From NCBI GenBank assembly GCA_016931875.1, contig JAFGDX010000427.1:1-14444 (forward strand): DNA of 14,444 nt, read 5' to 3'. The DNA is from Prolixibacteraceae bacterium. Its GTDB lineage: Bacteria; Bacteroidota; Bacteroidia; Bacteroidales; Prolixibacteraceae. A model generated the notes under the pieces. It was not told the DNA's origin. It searched no databases and saw nothing but the letters and a program-made list of their open reading frames with translations. Shown piece by piece: positions 7,926 through 13,965 of the stretch (its first letter is position 1; each line of letters starts with the position of its first letter). Made by a program: the position numbers and the translations under genes.

Positions 7926-9230
7926 TTTCTCCTTCAGTGTAAATTTTAGTATGAAATAGCCAATTACCCCGGCCAGCAATGATCCGATTAGTATTCCCAT
8001 TTTTGCCGAATTAATCAGAAGCGGGTCTGAATATGCAAGGTTGTTGATAAATAACGACATTGTAAAACCCAGCCCACCCAAAAACGATACGCCCAGCAAG
8101 TGGCTGAAGGACACATTTGCGGGCAATTCTGCCAGATTAAATTTTATTGACACATAGGAAAACAGGAAAATACCAATCGAGTTTCCGGCAACCAAACTAA
8201 TGGCCAGGTTGGTTGATAAGGAGAAATTGGAATCGCCCGAAAAGCTAAATACTACTCCGGCGTTGGCCAAAGCAAAAAGGGGCATAATCAGGTACGAAAC
8301 CCATCCGTGTAGCCTGTGTTCGAGATATTGCAGTGGTGCTGCTGTTTTTTCAGTAATTTCTTCCATGTCGTCAATTACAGCCAGTTGGCGTTTGGTCAGG
8401 ATTGTTTTTTCAACATTGGCATTACAGTCTTCCAGGAAAGCTTCCAGATTTTCCTTGCCTTTTTCATAAAACGATCGGGTGTCGGTTTCTCTTCTCAGAG
8501 GAATGGTTAAGGCCATTAAAACCCCTGCAATTGTGGAGTGAATGCCTGATTTCAAAAAAAGGACCCAAACAACAACTCCCAGCACAAAAAACAGATATTT
8601 GGAGTAAAACCCCCGGAAGGATAAAACAATAAGACCGGCAACAATGGCCAAAGCAATACCGATGTAAAGCCAAACCAGGTTTGAGCTGTAAAAAAATGCA
8701 ATCACAAGCACCGCACCCAAATCGTCGATAATGGCAAAAGCCATGAGAAATACTTTTAATCCGTTGGGCACACGATTCCCCAAAAGTTTTAAAATACCCA
8801 GGGTAAAGGCAATATCAGCAGCCATGGGAATTCCCCAGCCTTGTGAGCCCGGTTCGCCGTAATTTAGAAACGTAAAAGTCAGTGCCGGGAAAATCATCCC
8901 GCCAAGCGCCGCAAATATAGGAAGTGAAGCTTTTTTAAGCCTGCTGAGTTCACCGTTCAGAATTTCTCGTTTTATTTCCAGCCCAATCAGAAAAAAGAAA
9001 ATCGCCATCAAACCATCATTAATCCATTTTAAGATGGGTTTCGAAAGTTCAAATCCCGGGACTTTAAGCGTCATGTAATTATCCCAAAATTGTAAAAAAT
9101 CATCTCCCACCGGACTGTTTGCCAATGTTAATGCTGAAATGGTTGCCAGAAAAAGAATGATGCTGCTCGAGGTTTCCAGCTTTATAAACTGATTTAACGG
9201 TTCTCTAATAAATCGAATGGTCTTGTTCAT
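7905..9230 (-). CDS. nhaA: Na+/H+ antiporter NhaA
   Basis: An inner-membrane sodium/proton antiporter that expels Na+ in exchange for H+ and controls cytoplasmic pH. It has 441 residues, against 388 in E. coli. The ion-binding core is clear: GWGIPMAADIAFTLG with Asp139 (E. coli Asp133) and FAIIDDLGAVLVIA with Asp169/Asp170 (E. coli Asp163/164). His231 in SGIHSTIAGVL matches the pH-response His225. Two oddities stand out. The segment matching E. coli GLLIGKPLGI reads SLVAGNSIGI, so Asn350 takes the place of Lys300. There is also a long charged loop at about 247-300 (RRETDTRS...EITEKTAAPL) that accounts for most of the extra length. The start is the ATG at 9228-9230. Its stop codon lies in the loop of a terminator shared with the convergent small gene. 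It has no same-strand partner and is divergent from the SPFH gene. Confidence 0.96.
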   Translation of the reverse strand: MNKTIRFIREPLNQFIKLETSSSIILFLATISALTLANSPVGDDFLQFWDNYMTLKVPGFELSKPILKWINDGLMAIFFFLIGLEIKREILNGELSRLKKASLPIFAALGGMIFPALTFTFLNYGEPGSQGWGIPMAADIAFTLGILKLLGNRVPNGLKVFLMAFAIIDDLGAVLVIAFFYSSNLVWLYIGIALAIVAGLIVLSFRGFYSKYLFFVLGVVVWVLFLKSGIHSTIAGVLMALTIPLRRETDTRSFYEKGKENLEAFLEDCNANVEKTILTKRQLAVIDDMEEITEKTAAPLQYLEHRLHGWVSYLIMPLFALANAGVVFSFSGDSNFSLSTNLAISLVAGNSIGIFLFSYVSIKFNLAELPANVSFSHLLGVSFLGGLGFTMSLFINNLAYSDPLLINSAKMGILIGSLLAGVIGYFILKFTLKEKNEEALG

Positions 9231-9349
9231 TTTTTATTTTTTTGAAAATAACCCCGGAAGTCAATTAAAGTTTAATAAAATTCGTTTTTAAATAAAGATA
9301 AAAAAAATGTTAATGGATATTGTTTTTTGCAGAGAAATAGTTTAATTTT

Positions 9350-9370
9350 ATGATATTATTTTGATATCAT
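9350..9370 (+). promoter_or_regulatory. Inverted repeat upstream of the SPFH gene, possible operator
   Basis: ATGATAT (9350-9356) and ATATCAT (9364-9370) form a perfect 7-bp inverted repeat around TATTTTG, 20 nt before the SPFH start codon and near a one-mismatch -7 match (TTATTTTG, 9356-9363). It could be bound by the ribbon-helix-helix protein of the same cassette. The region is very AT-rich, so chance is a real alternative. Confidence 0.3.
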
Positions 9371-9390
9371 ATTAATTTATATTTAATGTC

Positions 9391-10236
9391 ATGGAAAAAC
9401 AGTATTCTGCCTTATCGGGTTATTTGTTCCTTTTTTTGGAACTGATTGTTTTGATCTTAATCATTTTCGGGTTTTTCAGGGGAATGGTCGTTCCGGCTGT
9501 CATTCTTATTCCGGTATTTGTTTTGACTGCCATCGGATTTACAGTGGTCGATCCCAATCAAAGTTGTGTAATGGTATTGTTTGGGGCTTACAAAGGAACT
9601 ATTAAAACAAATGGATTTTACTGGGTAAATCCGTTTTTTGCCAAGAAAAAAGTTTCACTTCGGGCACGAAATTTCGACAGTGAAACCATTAAAGTGAACG
9701 ACAAGTTGGGTAATCCGATCATGATTGGACTGGTTTTAGTCTGGAGGGTTCAGGAAACTTACAAAGCTGCTTTTGGTGTCGACGAATACGAACATTTTGT
9801 GGTTGTTCAAAGTGAAGCCGCACTAAGAAAATTAGCAGGATTGTATCCGTACGACAATATTGAAGATGAATCAGCAAAAGTTACACTTCGCGATGGTACG
9901 GAAGAGGTAAATGATGAGCTGGAGCGTGAAATTATTGAACGCTTGGATATTGCTGGTATTGAAGTAATTGAAGCCAGAATAAACCATATTGCTTATGCAC
10001 AGGAAATTGCCCAGGCAATGTTAAAACGGCAGCAGGCAACAGCTATTGTAGCGGCTCGTTACAAAATAGTTGAGGGTGCGGTTAGCATGGTCGAAATGGC
10101 GCTGGATGAATTAAGCAAGAAAAATATTGTAGACCTGGATGAGGAGAAAAAGGCTTCGATGGTGAGTAACCTGATGGTTGTGCTTTGTGGCGACAAAGAT
10201 GCAACCCCAATTGTAAATACCGGTACTTTGTACTAA
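9391..10236 (+). CDS. SPFH/band-7 domain membrane protein
   Basis: A stomatin/prohibitin-like protein of 281 residues. Two hydrophobic segments (about 11-29 and 32-53) anchor the N-terminus. The SPFH domain follows (about 50-225): VVDPNQSCVMVLFGAYKGTI, GFYWVNPFF at 75-83, RARNFDSETIKVNDKLGNPI, VVVQSEAALRKLAG, and the late LDIAGIEVIEARINHI. The C-terminal part is helical (IAQAMLKRQQATAIVAARYK), as in oligomerising SPFH proteins, and ends in a short tail. Such proteins form large membrane scaffolds or microdomains. The next gene starts one base after the stop codon, so they form an operon, and the cassette continues with an Arc-type DNA-binding protein. A similar SPFH-RHH pairing exists, as I recall, in other bacteria, with function unknown. 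No SD is visible; an inverted repeat lies just upstream. Confidence 0.92.
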   Translation: MEKQYSALSGYLFLFLELIVLILIIFGFFRGMVVPAVILIPVFVLTAIGFTVVDPNQSCVMVLFGAYKGTIKTNGFYWVNPFFAKKKVSLRARNFDSETIKVNDKLGNPIMIGLVLVWRVQETYKAAFGVDEYEHFVVVQSEAALRKLAGLYPYDNIEDESAKVTLRDGTEEVNDELEREIIERLDIAGIEVIEARINHIAYAQEIAQAMLKRQQATAIVAARYKIVEGAVSMVEMALDELSKKNIVDLDEEKKASMVSNLMVVLCGDKDATPIVNTGTLY

Positions 10237-10237
10237 A

Positions 10238-10888
10238 ATGGAGAAGATTCTTTTTAAAGAAGAACAGCGTTTTAGGCAATGGTGGAGGTGGTTGATATTG
10301 GGTTCTGCCTTGCTGGCCATAGTAGTTCCACTTGCCAACAAACTTTCGGTACAGTCGTGGAATACAAGTTCAGAGAATTTCTCACGTCTTGTTCTTTTGG
10401 GGAGTGTAGCCGTGTTGTTTATTGTTGCAGTATTAATAGTAATGCTGTTAAGCAGGTTACAAACAAAGATAACTTACGATGGAATCGTTATCACATTTCC
10501 ACCCCTGAAGAGAAAATCGTACAAAGTAAAAATTCAGGAAATTGAGCGGTTTGAAATTCGCACCTACAGAGCAGGGAGCGAGTTCGGGGGGTATGGATTT
10601 CGAAGTAGACGAACATCCGGACAGGCATATACTGTTTCTGGAAATATTGGCTTGCAGCTTTATTTTAAAAACGGGAAGAAATTATTGATTGGAACACAAA
10701 AGAAGCAAGCCATAGAATTCGCTATGTGTAAAATAATGGGCGAGCATAAAAAGCTTTCAACAGGCGAAAGAAATAGTCAGCATCAGGACGGAAGGATTGG
10801 AAAGAAAGCAAAAAAGGTTCTTATAATTTTAGCAATTGAGATAGTAGTAGCCATTTTGATATTTGGAATAATTCAGGCATTAAAATGA
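10238..10888 (+). CDS. Membrane-anchored PH-like domain protein, function unknown
   Basis: A 216-residue protein with two N-terminal transmembrane helices (about 18-34 and 51-72), a cytoplasmic beta-rich domain (about 75-168), and a third helix at the extreme C-terminus (193-213) preceded by a lysine-rich stretch. The middle domain resembles bacterial PH-like domains: TYDGIVITFPPLKRKSYKVK, then EIERFEIRTYRAG, the glycine/arginine turn GGYGFRSRR, then AYTVSGNIGLQLYF and GKKLLIGTQKKQAIEFA, with a closing helix. This GxYGxR...G-AYTVSGN-G...LIGTQ pattern is a recurrent arrangement in such proteins. It starts one base after the SPFH stop, so translation is likely coupled and the products probably act together at the membrane. 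I assign no activity. The PH-like call is by pattern and would need structure prediction to settle. Confidence 0.8.
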   Translation: MEKILFKEEQRFRQWWRWLILGSALLAIVVPLANKLSVQSWNTSSENFSRLVLLGSVAVLFIVAVLIVMLLSRLQTKITYDGIVITFPPLKRKSYKVKIQEIERFEIRTYRAGSEFGGYGFRSRRTSGQAYTVSGNIGLQLYFKNGKKLLIGTQKKQAIEFAMCKIMGEHKKLSTGERNSQHQDGRIGKKAKKVLIILAIEIVVAILIFGIIQALK

Positions 10889-10917
10889 AACGTTAGAAAA
10901 GAAGGGAGAGGAAAGAA

Positions 10918-11091
10918 ATGGCGAAGAAAAAAACATTTGTATTACGAATAAATCCTGAAATGATGGAAGCAGTCGAAAAATGGGCTGCAGACGACTTCAG
11001 GAGTATTAACGGACAATTGGAGTGGATTATTCATAATGCACTAAAAAATGCAAAACGGTTAAAAAAACCGGAATCCATGCAGGAAGAGTAA
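10918..11091 (+). CDS. Arc family ribbon-helix-helix DNA-binding protein
   Basis: A 57-residue protein starting MAKKKTFVLR. It fits the ribbon-helix-helix fold: a short basic beta-strand (KKKTFVLRIN, 3-12), helix A (PEMMEAVEKWAADDFR, 13-28), a turn containing SINGQ (29-33), and helix B (LEWIIHNALKNAKRLKK, 34-50). RHH proteins dimerise so that the paired strands enter the DNA major groove at inverted repeats. A good purine-rich RBS (AGAGG at 10907-10911) lies 6 nt before the ATG, and the gene follows the PH-like gene by 29 bases in the same operon. It resembles antitoxin-type regulators, but no toxin gene is apparent beside it. Its likely target is the cassette's own promoter, for example the inverted repeat at 9350-9370. 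That is inference. Confidence 0.85.
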   Translation: MAKKKTFVLRINPEMMEAVEKWAADDFRSINGQLEWIIHNALKNAKRLKKPESMQEE

Positions 11092-11141
11092 TTAAATCAG
11101 CAAATAACAGACCCATAGTAAAAACCATAAAAATAAAAGCC

Positions 11142-11354
11142 ATGAACCAAAAAAGTTATACATGCCCGAAATGCGGGAACCGAAAAGCCGAAGTAGACGA
11201 AATTCGTACAACCGGAGCAGGATTTACCAAATATTTTAATATTCAAAACCGAAAATTTACTGCCGTTTCATGCTCCCGTTGCGGATTTACTGAATTGTAC
11301 AGAGGTACGCGTGCTGGTGGAGCCAGTAGTGTGCTTGATTTTCTTACCAATTAA
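11142..11354 (+). CDS. Small Zn-ribbon protein (DUF2082-like)
   Basis: A 70-residue protein with one zinc ribbon: CPKC at 8-11 and CSRC at 44-47 supply four cysteine ligands. The segment between them (RKAEVDEIRTTGAGFTKYFN, then IQNRKFTAVS) and the tail GFTELYRGTRAGGASSVLDF match the family I know as DUF2082, described as predicted nucleic-acid-binding Zn-ribbon proteins. No enzymatic residues are visible. It lies 50 bases after the RHH gene on the same strand, without an obvious SD, and may be the last gene of the SPFH cassette or an independent gene. A hairpin follows its stop by three bases. Family call is good; the link to the SPFH genes is from position only. Confidence 0.85.
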   Translation: MNQKSYTCPKCGNRKAEVDEIRTTGAGFTKYFNIQNRKFTAVSCSRCGFTELYRGTRAGGASSVLDFLTN

Positions 11355-11356
11355 AA

Positions 11357-11382
11357 AAGAAATGTGTACCCCCACATTTCTT
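11357..11382. other. Hairpin just after the Zn-ribbon gene
   Basis: A perfect 10-bp stem (AAGAAATGTG at 11357-11366 with CACATTTCTT at 11373-11382) and a 6-nt TACCCC loop. No T-run follows on the plus strand, while a T-run follows on the minus strand, where no gene enters from the right. It may stabilise the 3' end of the plus-strand message. Its AATGTG/CACATT core is also found in the lacI operator 101 bp downstream. Confidence 0.45.
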
Positions 11383-11447
11383 CAACCCGGTATTGATTTC
11401 TATTCATTTTTTTTAGTTGAATAGTACTTTTTTTTGGTGTAAATATT

Positions 11448-11455
11448 TATATTTG
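11448..11455 (+). promoter_or_regulatory. -7 element (TATATTTG) of the LacI-family gene
   Basis: TATATTTG matches the TAnnTTTG consensus; no TTG lies at the -33 distance. It predicts a transcription start at about 11459-11462, right at the first base of the 22-bp palindrome. Confidence 0.5.
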
Positions 11456-11459
11456 ACAA

Positions 11460-11481
11460 AATGTGTGTGCGCACACACATT
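11460..11481 (+). promoter_or_regulatory. Perfect 22-bp palindrome, probable operator of the LacI-family regulator
   Basis: AATGTGTGTGC (11460-11470) is followed directly by its exact reverse complement (11471-11481). An even, perfect palindrome with a CG-containing centre (GCGC) is the classic form of a LacI-family operator. It begins about 5 nt after the -7 element and ends 34 nt before the start codon, so bound repressor would block initiation. Autoregulation is the simplest reading. Confidence 0.7.
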
Positions 11482-11515
11482 GAAATAAATATTTTATTCC
11501 AAAGGAAATGCTTTT

Positions 11516-12580
11516 ATGAAAAAAGCGAAAAAGGTTACTATTCAGGATGTTGCGAATTATGCAAGTGTTTCGGTAGGAACAATCGACAGGGTTATTCACA
11601 ACCGGGGGAAAGTATCTCCCGAAAAAAGGCAAAAAATTGAAGAGGCTATAAAAAAGCTGAACTTTAATCCGAATTTACTGGCCCGCACGCTTGCGTTGGG
11701 AAGCCGTTTTCTGGTTTGTGCATTAATTCCGTCGGCACCTTATTCCGGGCACTACTGGTCGATTCCGAAAAGTGGGCTGGAAAAAGCAGAAGCTATGTAC
11801 AACGATTTTGGAATGGCAGTGGATGTATTTCCGTTTCACCTTTTTGATGAAGCCACTTTTAATTCTCAGGCCGCGAAAATATTGGAACAAAATCCAAACG
11901 GGGTGGTAATTGCCCCGATTTTTATTCAGGAAAGTTTGGCGTTTGTAAGGAAACTGGAAGAAAAACGCATCCCGTATGTATTTATTGATTCGGATATTCC
12001 CGGGCAAAAAAGTCTGACCTACATTGGCCCCGATATTCAGAAAAGTGCATATATCGCTGCAAAGCTTTTACACGCAGCCACAGCGAAACAAGGTGATTTT
12101 CTCATTCTTCACATGGTAAAAGGCTACGAAAATGCTGCGGCTCTGAAACGAATGGAATCCGGATTTGAAACATATTTTCAGGAAAATAAGATAGAACAAA
12201 ACCGAATTCATAAACTCACCATCAACTCTACCAGCAAGGAAGTTGTGTTTCGGGAACTTACAAAATTTTATATTCGGAACAAGCATATAAAAGGGGTTTT
12301 TGTTACCAATTCCAAAGCATTCCTGGTTTCCGATTTTCATTTAACACACGAACTTGATATCAGAGTTGTTGGTTACGATTTGGTACAGGAAAACATAAAT
12401 CATCTGAAATCAGGCGGAATTGATTACCTGATTTCGCAGAGTCCGCTGCGACAGGGAGAAAAGGCCGTGCAGTCGCTGTTTGAGTTGTTTGTGTACAAAA
12501 AAGAGCCGGAAAAGATTCAAAACGTGCCGCTTGATATTATCATCCGCGAGAACGTGGATTTTTACCTCAATTTTCGCTAA
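11516..12580 (+). CDS. LacI family transcriptional regulator
   Basis: A 354-residue repressor-type regulator. The N-terminal helix-turn-helix is at 8-28 (TIQDVANYASVSVGTIDRVI), followed by the hinge (LNFNPNLLARTLALGS, 48-63). The rest is a type-1 periplasmic-binding-protein fold that binds a small ligand, usually a sugar. It opens with FLVCALIPSAPYSGHYWSIP and later has PNGVVIAPIF, IPYVFIDSDIPG, GVFVTNSKAF and IRVVGYDLVQENI. AAAGGA (11501-11506) is a good RBS 9 nt before the ATG. A perfect palindrome sits at its predicted transcription start, so it probably represses itself. The two Gfo/Idh/MocA genes follow on the same strand 29 bases later and are the likely targets. Ligand not predictable. 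Confidence 0.93.
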   Translation: MKKAKKVTIQDVANYASVSVGTIDRVIHNRGKVSPEKRQKIEEAIKKLNFNPNLLARTLALGSRFLVCALIPSAPYSGHYWSIPKSGLEKAEAMYNDFGMAVDVFPFHLFDEATFNSQAAKILEQNPNGVVIAPIFIQESLAFVRKLEEKRIPYVFIDSDIPGQKSLTYIGPDIQKSAYIAAKLLHAATAKQGDFLILHMVKGYENAAALKRMESGFETYFQENKIEQNRIHKLTINSTSKEVVFRELTKFYIRNKHIKGVFVTNSKAFLVSDFHLTHELDIRVVGYDLVQENINHLKSGGIDYLISQSPLRQGEKAVQSLFELFVYKKEPEKIQNVPLDIIIRENVDFYLNFR

Positions 12581-12609
12581 CTGAAATTTATAAATCAACA
12601 CAATAAACG

Positions 12610-13953
12610 ATGGAAAATTCAAGACGAGATTTTATTAAAAAAGCTGCAACAGGTTCTGCAGCAATAATGGCAGGTGGAATTCTGCCGGGTTTTAGCGCTG
12701 TAAGTTACAAACGGATTATCGGTGCAAACGAGAAATTGCGGGCCTCGGTAATGGGTGTAAATTCAAGGGGAAACGCGCTGGCGCAGAATTTTGCGTTTCA
12801 AAACAATTGCGAGGTTATTCACATTTGCGATGTTGACTCGCGGGCCATTGAGAAATGTACTGCCAATGTTGAAAAAGTGCAGGACATTAAACCCAAAGGT
12901 TTTACAGATTTCAGAAAATCGCTCGAAGATAAAGACGTTGATATTTTGGTGGTTGCTGCTCCCGACCACTGGCATGCTCCGGCGGCGTTGCTGGCCATGC
13001 AGGCGGGTAAAAATGTTTACCTTGAAAAACCTTGCAGTCACAATCCAAACGAAGGAGAAATACTGGTTCAGGCAGCCAAACGCTATAAAAAATCGGTTCA
13101 GATGGGGAACCAGCGTCGTTCGTGGCCCAATGTGATGCAGGCTATCGATGAACTAAAAAACGGAATTGTTGGTCGCCCCTATTTTGGAAAAGGGTGGTAT
13201 ACCAACAACCGCGAATCCATTGGAATCGGGAAGGAAGTTTCCGTACCTGAGTGGCTCGACTGGAATCTCTGGCAGGGGCCTGCACCCAGAAAAGCATACA
13301 AAGACAACATTGTACATTATAACTGGCACTGGTTTTGGCACTGGGGAACCGGCGAAGCACTCAACAACGGAACGCACATGGTTGACCTTTTGCGCTGGGG
13401 GCTGGAGGTGGACTACCCGGTGAAAGTAAGTTCAAACGGAGGACGTTTCCGGTATAATGATGACTGGGAAACTCCGGACACACAGGTTATTAATCTTGAT
13501 TTTGACAAGGGGGTTTCAATGACCTGGGAAGGAAGAAGCTGCAATGGAAAACATATTGAAGGAAGTTCGGTTGGAGTGGTATTTTATGCTGAACAGGGCA
13601 GCATGGTAATTTCAGGAGGTAATGATTACAAAGTTTACGACCTGAAAAACAACATCATAAAAGAAGTAAAAAATGAAATGGAAATTGATCCGCGCGATGC
13701 TGCCAATCCGTCGAGTCACCTTGATGCGCTGCACATCAGAAACTTCTTTGACAATATTCTGAAAGGTGAAAAATTAAAATCGGATATCGATTCCGGCCAT
13801 AAAAGTACTTTGCTTGTGCAGTTGGGAAACATAGCCCAGCGTGTTGGTCATTCGCTGGAAATCAATCCTGAAAACGGACATATAAGCGGTGACAGGGAAG
13901 CGGAGGAATTATGGTCGCGCGAGTATGAAAAAGGCTGGGAAATGAAACTGTAA
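12610..13953 (+). CDS. Tat-exported Gfo/Idh/MocA family oxidoreductase
   Basis: A 447-residue NAD(P)-dependent oxidoreductase acting on sugars or sugar-like compounds, probably in the periplasm. A twin-arginine signal opens the protein (SRRDFIKK at 4-11, then a weakly hydrophobic stretch to about residue 30), so it would be folded around its cofactor before export. The Rossmann part follows (RASVMGVNSRGNALAQNF at 44-61, acidic strand end HICDVDSR at 71-78). The family motif EKP is at 139-141 (YLEKPCSHNPNEG). The C-terminal domain has WHWFWHWGTGEALNNGTHMV (239-258), where His256 is the likely catalytic residue. Relatives include enzymes annotated as GH109-like and glucose-fructose-oxidoreductase-like; I cannot say which reaction applies. 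It follows the LacI-family gene by 29 bases and precedes a second, different Gfo/Idh gene by 12. Confidence 0.92.
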   Translation: MENSRRDFIKKAATGSAAIMAGGILPGFSAVSYKRIIGANEKLRASVMGVNSRGNALAQNFAFQNNCEVIHICDVDSRAIEKCTANVEKVQDIKPKGFTDFRKSLEDKDVDILVVAAPDHWHAPAALLAMQAGKNVYLEKPCSHNPNEGEILVQAAKRYKKSVQMGNQRRSWPNVMQAIDELKNGIVGRPYFGKGWYTNNRESIGIGKEVSVPEWLDWNLWQGPAPRKAYKDNIVHYNWHWFWHWGTGEALNNGTHMVDLLRWGLEVDYPVKVSSNGGRFRYNDDWETPDTQVINLDFDKGVSMTWEGRSCNGKHIEGSSVGVVFYAEQGSMVISGGNDYKVYDLKNNIIKEVKNEMEIDPRDAANPSSHLDALHIRNFFDNILKGEKLKSDIDSGHKSTLLVQLGNIAQRVGHSLEINPENGHISGDREAEELWSREYEKGWEMKL

Positions 13954-13965
13954 ATTACTGGAATT

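Noticed and set aside
10918..11091. Toxin-antitoxin pair with the RHH protein as antitoxin
   Set aside because: No RelE, MazF, HicA or PIN-like toxin is adjacent; the neighbours are a PH-like membrane protein and a Zn-ribbon protein.
11460..11481. Simple TG/CA microsatellite
   Set aside because: The two halves are exact reverse complements and sit at a predicted transcription start ahead of a LacI-family gene, which an operator explains better.
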